Origin: Kribbella voronezhensis
Lineage (GTDB): Bacteria; Actinomycetota; Actinomycetes; Propionibacteriales; Kribbellaceae
DNA: 64,000 nt
Reading direction: 5' to 3'
Assembly: GCF_004365175.1 (NCBI RefSeq)
Contig: NZ_SOCE01000002.1
Location: forward strand, 496,001-560,000
Numbering within the stretch: the stretch's first letter is position 1; every line of letters starts with the position of its first letter. Below are positions 25,763 through 33,814 of the stretch, piece by piece. Below the pieces are notes generated by a model that saw nothing but the letters and a program-made list of their open reading frames with translations, searched no databases and was not told where the DNA came from. Both the position numbers and the translations under genes were made by a program.

Positions 25763-26548
25763 TCAGGGGTGGGTGCGGAGGTGATTGAGGATGAGGGCTG
25801 CTACGGCTTGCATGCCGGCTTCGTTCGGGTGGTAGGGGGTGCCGCGGCCCAGGCGAAAGCCGGTGGTCCACGGTTCGGGGGAGCCGAGGGCGTGGTCGAG
25901 GCTTGCGGTTGATGCGGTGATCAGTTCCGCGCCGGTTCTCTCGGCTGCTTCGGCGAAGGCTGCCGCGAGCCCTTCGGCCATCAGTACGACGCTGGGCAGT
26001 TGCTCCTCGTTGAGCGGTACGTCGAGCCTCGGGCGGGTGCCCGGTCCGACCAGCGTGAGGTAGTCGACGAGCAGGATCCGGCTCCGGGGAGCGCTCTGTC
26101 TGATCCGCGTCACGACCTCGCTCAGCGAATCGGCCGCGGCGTCGTACTCGCTCTGGTCCTTCAGGTAGCTGACCCGGGCGCGGATCCGGTTACCGAGTCG
26201 CTTGGCGACCAGACCGACCGGGCGCGCCAACGTGTTCATCGTGCTGCCGCGCAGGAACGTCCCGATGTAGTCGAGGTCGTTGCCGCCGGCAGTCACCGTG
26301 ACGAGTTCCGTTTCGGGGCCGACGGCATCGATCTGCGGCGCCGCCTCGTTCTGCCGTTCGGACAGCAGGTTGGCCGTCGTCGCACCGGAGTACGTGACGT
26401 CGACGAGATCCAGCTCGAGCGCCTCGGCGACCAGGTGCGCGTAGTTGCGCCCTGACCGACCGGCCGCTTTGTCGAGCTGTGGTTTGATTCCGGGCCCGGC
26501 AGCGAACGAACTGCCCAGAGCGACATAGCGACTGCCAGGTGAGATCAC
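25763..26548 (-). CDS. SGNH/GDSL-family hydrolase, cytoplasmic
   Basis: 261 aa. Block I is VALGSSFAAGPG (GSS in place of GDS, catalytic Ser about 14), block III GGND, and block V YHPNEAG with the catalytic His. No signal peptide, so probably an intracellular esterase/lipase, unlike the exported SGNH protein at 40179. GTG 26548 follows a minus-strand TATCTT (26561-26556) by 7 bases, a leaderless arrangement. Confidence 0.88.
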   Translation of the reverse strand: MISPGSRYVALGSSFAAGPGIKPQLDKAAGRSGRNYAHLVAEALELDLVDVTYSGATTANLLSERQNEAAPQIDAVGPETELVTVTAGGNDLDYIGTFLRGSTMNTLARPVGLVAKRLGNRIRARVSYLKDQSEYDAAADSLSEVVTRIRQSAPRSRILLVDYLTLVGPGTRPRLDVPLNEEQLPSVVLMAEGLAAAFAEAAERTGAELITASTASLDHALGSPEPWTTGFRLGRGTPYHPNEAGMQAVAALILNHLRTHP

Positions 26549-26659
26549 CGCACCGAAGATAGCCGGTCTGCTGTCACGATGTGCGGGCGTTCCTCCAACA
26601 CGGCACGGAGGACGCCGTCAAACCCGGGCTGCCCGTTCGGAATAGTCTCGACCGGGATT

Positions 26660-27487
26660 TCAGTTCGCGGTCGTCCAGGGATCCTCGGGGTTCCGGTCGG
26701 GCTGGAAGCCCGCGGACTCCGCCAGGGCGGCAGCGTCGGCGAGACCGAGGCCGAGTGCGTCCGGCGTGTGGGCGTCGCTGCCGAACGTGACGCGGCGGCC
26801 GCCGCACTCTCGCCACCACCTCAGGATCGTCGGGTGCAGCGGAACGCGGGTGTTGATCTCGAGAACGCGCTCTCCCGCGGCCAGCGCGCTCAGGGCGTGC
26901 CGGAGTTCGTCCTCGAAGTCGCCCGGCTCGAAGGCGTCGCTGCCGCCGGGCCAGGAGCGCACGGGATAGTCGATGTGGGCGAACACCTCGAACGCCTCCG
27001 ACCCGCTCACCATCCGCGGGATCTCCGCCAGGTACTCCCGGAAGACCTCGTCGGCCGGCCGGTGCGGGAACAGCTCCCACGGCTCGGCGAACTCGTCGCC
27101 GTCGAGCAGACAGTGCAGCGAGCCGATCACGCGCTCAAAGGTGCCCTGGGCAAGGAGTTCGGCGACCTCGGACACGTGCAGGTGAGGTTGCCCGACCTCC
27201 ATCCCCGCCAGGATCCGCAGCTCCGGGAACTTCGCTCGGCACCTCGCCACGGACTCCTGGTATCCGGCGACATCGAGCACGGGTGCGAGCAAGATCCCGT
27301 CGGTGACCAGATGCCCGAAGTTCTCGACCAGGAAGCCGGCCCGGAACGGGGTGAAATCCACATGCTCGGTGAACGAGACCGCCGGCACGCCGAGCTCCAC
27401 CGCCCGTGCACAGGTCGCCTCCATCGCGCCACGGTCGGCATCCCACGACCACTCACTGTGCACGTGCCCATCAGCCGGCAGCGTCAT
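26660..27487 (-). CDS. PHP-domain phosphatase (histidinol-phosphatase-like)
   Basis: 275 aa. PHP metal ligands are all visible: DGHVHSEWS, FTEHVDF, AGMEVGQPH, IGSLH, FAHIDYP and GSDAHTP. This pattern fits HisK-type histidinol-phosphatases, which remove phosphate from L-histidinol phosphate using a trinuclear metal site; a more general phosphoesterase role is possible. ATG 27487 chosen because GAGG lies 5 bases before it; a GTG at 27493 has no spacing for an SD. No other his genes nearby. Confidence 0.86.
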   Translation of the reverse strand: MTLPADGHVHSEWSWDADRGAMEATCARAVELGVPAVSFTEHVDFTPFRAGFLVENFGHLVTDGILLAPVLDVAGYQESVARCRAKFPELRILAGMEVGQPHLHVSEVAELLAQGTFERVIGSLHCLLDGDEFAEPWELFPHRPADEVFREYLAEIPRMVSGSEAFEVFAHIDYPVRSWPGGSDAFEPGDFEDELRHALSALAAGERVLEINTRVPLHPTILRWWRECGGRRVTFGSDAHTPDALGLGLADAAALAESAGFQPDRNPEDPWTTAN

Positions 27488-27588
27488 CGTCACCTCGCAT
27501 CAGTGCTCGGAAGTTCACCCCGGTCAATCTAGTCCTCACCTCCCGGACCGGCGCTGGACGCGGTGAGCCGGGCAGGCATACTCCTCGG

Positions 27589-30500
27589 GTGATCGACGTC
27601 TTCGGGACCGCAGCGATTCGTGAACGAGTGTTGACCGCCTGGGCCGCCGCGCCGGTGCGGTTCCGGGAGGACGCGAACGCCGAGGAGGACCTGGCGCTCG
27701 GCGGCTACCTTGACCGGGTCGTGGTCGAGCTTGCGCAGAACGCCGCGGATGCGGCGGCCCGGGCCGGCGTTCCCGGCGGCGTGCACTTCTCTTTCCGTGA
27801 CGGCACGCTGGTCGTCGCGAACACCGGTACGCCGTTGTCCGCGGAGGGAGTCGAGTCGCTCGCCACTTTGCGGGCATCGGCCAAGCGCGATGATGCCGAA
27901 GCCAGCGTCGGCCGGTTCGGCGTCGGGTTCTCGGCAGTGCTGGCAGTGACCGATGAACCGGTGATCCTGTCCCGGACCGGTGGGGTCCGGTTCTCGCGAG
28001 CAGACAGTGCTGCCGCGGTCGCCGAGGCGGGCGCCGGGTCGCCGGGCCTGGCGGACGAAGTACGGCGTCGTGATGGGCAGGTGCCCGTCCTGCGTCTGCC
28101 GTTCGAGGCTGACGGGGAACCGCCGGAGGGGTACGACACGGCGGTGATCCTGCCGCTGCGGGACGAAGCGGCGTCAGAACTCGTACGCCGGTTGCTCGGC
28201 GAAGCCGATGATGCCTTGCTGCTCGCGCTTCCCGGCCTGGAACGGATCGAGATCGACCTCGACGGGGATGTCCGGGAACTCGTCGACGCCGAGTCACGGT
28301 GGTACGTACAGCGCGCGAGCGGGATCCTCGACGAGAACGACAGAGAGCGCTTGCTCGCGGATCGGCCGACCGAAGAGCGCTGGCGTCCGCACTGGTCCGT
28401 CCTCTGGGCGCTTCCGCGCGATCCGCTGGCCACGGTACCCCGAACCGTGCACGCTCCGACCCCGACCGACGAGCCGCTGTCCCTCCCGGCGTTGCTGTTG
28501 GCAACTTTTCCGCTCGATCCGTCCCGCCGGCATGTCGCCGCGGGACCGCTGACCGACCGGCTCGTCGCCGAAGCCGCGGCGGCGTACGCGGAGCTGCTGC
28601 GAAACCGTGCCGAGCAAGGCGCGAACATCCTGCCGCTGGTGCCTGTCGGACTGGCGGCGGGCGGGCTCGACCGGGCGGTGCGGGAGGCGATCCTTGCGGC
28701 GTCGCCCACGACTCCACTGCTTCGGGCAGTCGACGACGGATCGATGCTGCCGCCCAGGGAGGCGGTCGCCATCGAAGGCTCGGACGACGCGTTCAACGCT
28801 GCCATGGCGCCGCTCGTCCCCGGCTTGATTGCCTCACCTCGCCAGGACCGGACCGCGCTGGACGCGCTCGGCGTCCGGCGGCTCGAACTCGCCGACCTCG
28901 TCGACCAGTTGGGGACGGTGGCAGAGACGCGGCCGCCCGAGTGGTGGCGGGAAATCTATGGAGCGCTCTCCGAGATGGTCACGGATCCGCTGCTGCGGGA
29001 GTCTCTCGGGACCCTGCCGGTTCCGTTGGCCGACGGCCGGCTGGTTCGCGGGGTCCGGGGTCTGCTTCTGCCCGGCCAGGAGTTGGCGGCCAACGTGCTG
29101 GCTGTGTTCGGCGAGTACGGCGTACGGGTCGTCCACCCGGACGCGGTGCACGGAACGCTGGAACGGCTGGGAGCGCTTCCCACGACGCCGCGTGCGTTGC
29201 TGGAGGACAGCGCGGTCCGGTCGGCCGTCGAGCATTCCGGTGATGCGGATGATCCCGAGGCGATCGCGGACGCCGTCCTGACGGTGGTCGCCGCCGACCC
29301 GTCCCAGGCGGACGGCTTGTGGTGGCTGGCGGACCTCGCACTGCGGGATGCCGAGGGCGAGCTGGTGCCCGCCAACGCGCTGGTGATTCCCGGATCGGCC
29401 GCGGCGGCCGTACTCGACGACGAAGAGGTGGCGCCGATCGATCAGACGGTCGTCGACCGGTTCGGAATCCCTGCTCTGGAAGCGATCGGGGTGCTCGACT
29501 CGCTCGCGACCGTGGCTGCGTCCGATGTCGTACTCGACGACCTGCCGGAGTCGCTGGCCGACCTGGACGGGATCGAGGACTGGGCGTACGACGTGGCGCC
29601 GGGCGGGTCGAGGTTCGGCGCGACGGTGGGGGAGGTGGCGGCGATCCGCGATCTCGACTGGGTCGTCGACGACGCGTGGCCGCAGGTGCTCGAGTTGATC
29701 GGTGCGACACCTGAACTCCGGCGGGCGCTGGTGGAGACGGTCCGCGTGGTCGGTCCGGACGACCGGGCGGTCGGCGGGCCGTCGTACTCGGCGTGGTGGA
29801 TCCGGGAACATCTGATCCTGCCTGACGGTGAACCGCTGGCCGGCCGCGCGGACCCCGAGGCCGACCCGGTGCTGGCGGAGTATCTCGACCCGGCGCCGGA
29901 GTGGACGGCTGGATTGGATCCGGAGGTGCGTACCGCGGTCGGTCTGGTCCGCGAGGTCGGCGATCTCGAGGCCGACGGAGTCGCGCAAGTCCTTACCCGG
30001 TTGGCGGATCCGGCGCGAGAGGTCGGAGAGAGCGCGCTCCTGCGACTCTGGAACCACCTCGGCCGCCTCACGGTCTACGCCTCGGAACCTCCTACGCACA
30101 TCCGCGTCCTCACCGCCGAATCCGCTGGCCCGCTCGGCTGGCAAGGCGACGAGTCGGGCGGGGCCGTGGCCGAGGAGCGAGGCGCGCTCCTCGAGTTCGG
30201 TCCGGGCGGAGGCTCGGAGGGCGCTGGGCGTACGGTGATTGTTGCGGCGGGGGAGGCTGTCGTGGCGGATGCGCCGATGTGGTTGCAGCGTGGGGATCTC
30301 GGCGGCTTCGTGGTGGGGTCGGGTGTGGTGGCGGACGGGCTGGGCGATCTGCTCGACCTGCCGATGGCGCAAGAAGTTGCCGAGGGCAAGATCGATGGAT
30401 TGGGCACAGAGGCCGACGTACCGGCGATCGTGGGCGAACTGGTACCGCAGACGCCCGCCCTGTGGTGGGAACACGAGGAGCTCACCGTCGATGGCGTCGA

Positions 30501-30693
30501 GGTCTCCTGGTGGGTGAGTGAGAACGGCGAACCCCACGCCGCGACCTTCGACGGTCTGGCCAAGGCCCTCGCCTGGGCGGCCGGCCGCTGGGACCAACGC
30601 CACGTCATCCTCGCCATCCTCTCCGACCCCACCCGCGCCTCGGAACTACTGATCGACGCGGCCTTCGACCAAACCCCCGACACGACCGAATAG
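27589..30693 (+). CDS. Sacsin-like Hsp90-fold (GHKL) ATPase
   Basis: 1034 aa from GTG 27589, which lies 6 bases after CATACT (27577-27582) with TGGACG upstream; probably leaderless. The N-terminal GHKL ATPase has the N-box ELAQNAADA (47-55), G1 VVANTGTPL, and G2 VGRFGVGFSAV (107-117). The remaining 800 residues are acidic, Leu/Val/Asp-rich and repeat-like, with no second enzyme motif. Long sacsin-N-terminal-like proteins of this kind are widespread in actinobacteria, often labelled molecular chaperone; their clients are unknown. Monocistronic, convergent with the SARP-like gene 44 bases away, where two 5-bp GC hairpins may end transcription. Confidence 0.85.
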   Translation: MIDVFGTAAIRERVLTAWAAAPVRFREDANAEEDLALGGYLDRVVVELAQNAADAAARAGVPGGVHFSFRDGTLVVANTGTPLSAEGVESLATLRASAKRDDAEASVGRFGVGFSAVLAVTDEPVILSRTGGVRFSRADSAAAVAEAGAGSPGLADEVRRRDGQVPVLRLPFEADGEPPEGYDTAVILPLRDEAASELVRRLLGEADDALLLALPGLERIEIDLDGDVRELVDAESRWYVQRASGILDENDRERLLADRPTEERWRPHWSVLWALPRDPLATVPRTVHAPTPTDEPLSLPALLLATFPLDPSRRHVAAGPLTDRLVAEAAAAYAELLRNRAEQGANILPLVPVGLAAGGLDRAVREAILAASPTTPLLRAVDDGSMLPPREAVAIEGSDDAFNAAMAPLVPGLIASPRQDRTALDALGVRRLELADLVDQLGTVAETRPPEWWREIYGALSEMVTDPLLRESLGTLPVPLADGRLVRGVRGLLLPGQELAANVLAVFGEYGVRVVHPDAVHGTLERLGALPTTPRALLEDSAVRSAVEHSGDADDPEAIADAVLTVVAADPSQADGLWWLADLALRDAEGELVPANALVIPGSAAAAVLDDEEVAPIDQTVVDRFGIPALEAIGVLDSLATVAASDVVLDDLPESLADLDGIEDWAYDVAPGGSRFGATVGEVAAIRDLDWVVDDAWPQVLELIGATPELRRALVETVRVVGPDDRAVGGPSYSAWWIREHLILPDGEPLAGRADPEADPVLAEYLDPAPEWTAGLDPEVRTAVGLVREVGDLEADGVAQVLTRLADPAREVGESALLRLWNHLGRLTVYASEPPTHIRVLTAESAGPLGWQGDESGGAVAEERGALLEFGPGGGSEGAGRTVIVAAGEAVVADAPMWLQRGDLGGFVVGSGVVADGLGDLLDLPMAQEVAEGKIDGLGTEADVPAIVGELVPQTPALWWEHEELTVDGVEVSWWVSENGEPHAATFDGLAKALAWAAGRWDQRHVILAILSDPTRASELLIDAAFDQTPDTTE

Positions 30694-30737
30694 AGCCCGG
30701 AGCGGTCAGGACGGAAGGCGTCCGGCACCTGCCGGCG

Positions 30738-32531
30738 CTACCGGAGCAAGGCGGTGAGAGCTGGGTTGTCGATGCTCGTGGCCAGGTGGCGGGCGGTTGT
30801 GGCGGCCAACGGGTCGCCGAGCCGAGCCCGGTGGAGGTTGGCGCGGACGGTCAGTTCTTTCAGTTCGCAGCGGGCGGCCAGGGCGGTCAAGCGGGAGACG
30901 AGAGGGCGCGCGCGACGGTCGTCGCCTCGGTCGAGTGCTGCGGTGATCGCGGCGTCGAGGACGTGAGCGTGGACCCACTGGTAGCGGTCCGGTTCGCGGC
31001 TGGACCTGGTAGCGGCCTGGTCGAGCCATGACGTCGCGCTCGCGTCGTCACCGCGGCCGGCGCTGAGCAGGCCGAGTCCTCGCGCGGCCATGCCCTCCCA
31101 GCAAGGATCGTTGAGCTGGCAGCTGAGTGCCCACGCCTGCTCGAAACCGTCGGTCGCGGCTTCGAGATCGCCGGCGTTCCAGTCGAGCTCCGCCTTGAGC
31201 GCCTGCGGCCAAGGCAGGAAGGCGATCCAGCGCTCCTGTCGGACCAGCTCGAGCGACTGCCGGACGGTCGCCGCCGCCTGACTCTGCTCGCCACGAAGCA
31301 GATGCGCACGACCCGTGATCGACAGCGACCACGCCTGCTGGCGACGGTTCCCACATTTCGCGGCCAGCTCGACCGACTCGCCGAGGTGCTCGAACGCAGC
31401 AGGATAGTCACCGCTGTCCGATGAGTTCATCCCTTGTACGCCGAGGATCGCGGCGTACTCGGCGTCGGTCTCGGCCAGCGCGTGCGCCTTGCTCAGCCAG
31501 GCGACCGCTGTACTGCGCCGCCCGGCCTGGACCTCGACGAAGCCGAGTTCTCGGTGGGCGTCCACGGAGGTGGCTCGATCGCCGGCCCGTTCGGCCACCA
31601 GGATCGCCTCGTGCAGGACGATGGCGCCCTCTTCGTCGTGACCGCGGATCGCGTGCACCAGAGCGCTGCCGAGGGCGGAGAGAGCGCGACCTCGCAGTAC
31701 GGCGTCGTTGCAGTGGCCTGCCTCCGCGACCGCACGGCGCAGGCATTGAAGACCTGCGTCGACCGCTCCGGCGACGATCGCCGCCCGGCCTGCTTCGAGT
31801 TGGCTCATCGCCGCGGCCCGGCCGCTGAGCGCCGGGCTGGAGGGCGAACCCGGACCGAGGGTCGACGCGGCCAGGAGCGCAGGGGAGGGGGTGACGGCCA
31901 GTTCACGGCGAAGAAGGTCTTCGCAGACGGCGACCTGGCGAAGCGCGGCCGGCCGGTCGCCGGTCAGCGCGAGGCACCGGACGAGGAGTTCGTGGTTGCC
32001 CTGTTCGAGTTGGTTGATCGCAACGGCCTTGGCGGCAAAGGAAACCGCCTCGCCCGGCCGGCCGCTCGCGACGAGGGACATGGCGGCTTCGCGGAGTTTC
32101 GCTTCGATCATGCCGGCGAGACGATGGCGCTCGACCAGCAGCCACGACTCGATCTCCGGGCACGCCGGAAGCTGCACCCCTTCAAGCAGTTCACCGCTGA
32201 GGTCCAGCAGGGTCGCCGGATCGGAGGAGTCCTTGGTGAGCAGCAGAACATCGGCTGAGGTACCGGCTTCGAGAGTGATGACGATCGGGTCGCCGGCCAG
32301 GACGACGCCGGCGCCGAGGTTGCGGCGGAGCTCGGCGAGCGTCCACCGCAGGGCCCCGAGCGGATCGTCGGCATCGGCGAACAGCAACTCGGCCAGGCGT
32401 TTGCGGCTGGGTGGTCGATCAGCCAGCAACAGGTACGCGAGCAACGCCCAGGCCTTCCGCCCCCGCAGTACCCGAGCAGTTCCCTCGTCGGCCACGATCG
32501 CCGGCGCCCCCATCAACCTGATGCTTGTCAT
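30738..32531 (-). CDS. SARP/BTAD-type transcriptional activator with TPR tail
   Basis: 597 aa. ATG 32531 has GGAGGGGG four bases before it (a GTG at 32534 is in frame but too close). Winged-helix trans_reg_C-like domain at about 20-90 (RKAWALLAYLLLADRPPSRKRLAELLF), a bacterial transcriptional activation domain at about 95-220 (ESWLLVERHRLAGMIEAKLREAAMSL), then helical TPR-type repeats to the end. No NB-ARC ATPase between them, unlike AfsR. Such proteins activate metabolism or stress genes; the closest candidate target is the methyltransferase encoded upstream on the same strand (93-base gap). Confidence 0.88.
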   Translation of the reverse strand: MTSIRLMGAPAIVADEGTARVLRGRKAWALLAYLLLADRPPSRKRLAELLFADADDPLGALRWTLAELRRNLGAGVVLAGDPIVITLEAGTSADVLLLTKDSSDPATLLDLSGELLEGVQLPACPEIESWLLVERHRLAGMIEAKLREAAMSLVASGRPGEAVSFAAKAVAINQLEQGNHELLVRCLALTGDRPAALRQVAVCEDLLRRELAVTPSPALLAASTLGPGSPSSPALSGRAAAMSQLEAGRAAIVAGAVDAGLQCLRRAVAEAGHCNDAVLRGRALSALGSALVHAIRGHDEEGAIVLHEAILVAERAGDRATSVDAHRELGFVEVQAGRRSTAVAWLSKAHALAETDAEYAAILGVQGMNSSDSGDYPAAFEHLGESVELAAKCGNRRQQAWSLSITGRAHLLRGEQSQAAATVRQSLELVRQERWIAFLPWPQALKAELDWNAGDLEAATDGFEQAWALSCQLNDPCWEGMAARGLGLLSAGRGDDASATSWLDQAATRSSREPDRYQWVHAHVLDAAITAALDRGDDRRARPLVSRLTALAARCELKELTVRANLHRARLGDPLAATTARHLATSIDNPALTALLR

Positions 32532-32624
32532 CACACCCCCTCCCCGCCCCCAGTCTCACCCACCCCCACTCCAACCGCCAGACGCCCGCAGTACGTGACA
32601 TCTCGCGGTTGGAGCGGGTGATTG

Positions 32625-33440
32625 TCAGTGCCTGATGGCCACTGCTTCCAGGTATTCGGCGTGGGCCGCCAGGGTGCTGTCGGTGTTGTCGTCGAAGGCC
32701 CGGGGGACGTCGGCGAGGTCTGCGGCGAACTGGGCTCGGTCCGCCTCGGAGAGCGTCCCTGCCAGTTTCGTGATCGGGCCGTAGAACTCACGGAACCACT
32801 CGGAGAAGTGCTCGGCCGAGCGGTAGCGGAAGACGAAGTCGCGCCTGGTCAGCGTCACCCATTCGACTCGATCGCCGAACAGTTCCGCCAGGTGCTCCTC
32901 GGTGCCCCACAACGTCGCGGGCCGTACTCCGGCAGGCGGCGGCGCCCACTTCGACACCGTCTTGAACATCTGGCCGACCATGCCGGTCGGCGTCCACGAA
33001 GCGAGCGCGATCCGGCCGCCCGGCGCGGTGACCCGGACCAGTTCGTCCGCGGCTCGCTGGTGGTCGGGCGCGAACATCACGCCGACCGTGCTGAGAACCC
33101 GGTCGAAGGACTCGTCCGGCACCGGAAGTTGCTCGGCGTCACCTTCGAGGAACGTCACCGGCAGGTGCTCGGCGGCGGCCCGCTCACGACCCTGCTCCAA
33201 CAGGTTCACCGCGTAGTCCACCCCGGTCGCCTCGGCGAAGCGGCGGGCCGCCGCGAGCGCCGCGTTCCCTTGCCCACAAGCCACGTCGAGGACCTTCTGG
33301 TCCGCCCGTACGTCGGCGGCCTCCGCCAGCAGTTCGGCGATGATCTGCAGCGTGTTGCCGACCCGGGGATAGTCCCCGGTCTGCCAGCCGGCCCGCTGCT
33401 TGTCCTTGATCGCCGCGAAATCCACAGCCGTACTCGTCAT
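32625..33440 (-). CDS. SAM-dependent class I methyltransferase (Methyltransf_11/UbiE-like)
   Basis: 271 aa. SAM motif I VLDVACGQGNAAL, motif II acidic residue in ATGVDYAVNLL, EGDAEQLPVPDESFD (motif IV region), and LVRVTAPGGRIALASW (post-motif). Probably methylates a small molecule, as no nucleic-acid-binding element is visible. Same strand as the SARP-like gene, separated by 93 bases. Target unknown. Confidence 0.88.
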   Translation of the reverse strand: MTSTAVDFAAIKDKQRAGWQTGDYPRVGNTLQIIAELLAEAADVRADQKVLDVACGQGNAALAAARRFAEATGVDYAVNLLEQGRERAAAEHLPVTFLEGDAEQLPVPDESFDRVLSTVGVMFAPDHQRAADELVRVTAPGGRIALASWTPTGMVGQMFKTVSKWAPPPAGVRPATLWGTEEHLAELFGDRVEWVTLTRRDFVFRYRSAEHFSEWFREFYGPITKLAGTLSEADRAQFAADLADVPRAFDDNTDSTLAAHAEYLEAVAIRH

Positions 33441-33629
33441 CCCATGCCCCCAAAAAGAGAAGTACGCCCCCCAGCCACGCCACCGCGGTGCGCGGTGTAC
33501 CCACAGCCTGCCGGTACGCCGTGTGACGAGGCGTGTGACTGCGCGAGCCTCTCGGCAATTACGCAGCGCAAACCATCGTTGTCAACGGTTGCTCTTCGCA
33601 CTGATCTGCGCGTTGGATGAGCGCATTGC

Positions 33630-33692
33630 AACGTTATAGCCAAAGTCTTGCCAACGTTGTCAGCGGTATTTATAGTCCGAGGAAACGTTTCC
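33630..33692. promoter_or_regulatory. Dpp-type operon promoter with three AACGTT-centred operators
   Basis: TTGCCA (33648-33653), 17-base spacer and TATAGT (33671-33676) form the best-matching promoter of the window. AACGTT occurs at 33630-33635, 33653-33658 and 33684-33689; the last is the centre of a perfect palindrome GGAAACGTTTCC (33681-33692), the usual shape of a LacI-family site, placed at the predicted start. A fourth related element, CGTTG-T-CAACG, lies about 50 bases upstream. The rest of 33441-33629 holds no gene that I can support. Confidence 0.65.
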
Positions 33693-33749
33693 AGCCGGTG
33701 ACGGCCGGATGACAGCAGGTGAGATGGAGGTGGCTTCGCACCGACTGGG

Positions 33750-33794
33750 CGACGCGTGAGGACGCGTCGAGTGAGGAGAGTCCCGCCGGGACTC
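33750..33794 (+). ncRNA. Hairpin-rich 5' leader of the Dpp-type operon
   Basis: About 130 bases separate the predicted transcript start from GTG 33815. They contain CGACGCGT-GAGG-ACGCGTCG (33750-33769, 8-bp stem) and GAGTCCC-GCC-GGGACTC (33778-33794, 7-bp stem), the latter about 20 bases before the start codon and close to the SD-like GAAGGGA. This may be a regulatory leader. I could not match it to a known riboswitch class. Confidence 0.4.
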
Positions 33795-33814
33795 GAGGCC
33801 GAAGGGAACACATC

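Noticed and set aside
27589..30693. Sacsin-like ATPase as part of an antiphage defence island
   Set aside because: No nuclease, helicase, toxin or other defence gene adjoins it, and the gene type is widespread and core-like in actinobacteria.
33771..33812. Resemblance of the transporter leader (GGAGAG...GCCGAAGG) to a glycine riboswitch
   Set aside because: Only two short consensus pieces match and the start codon follows before the rest of the aptamer could fit; no second aptamer or P3 element.
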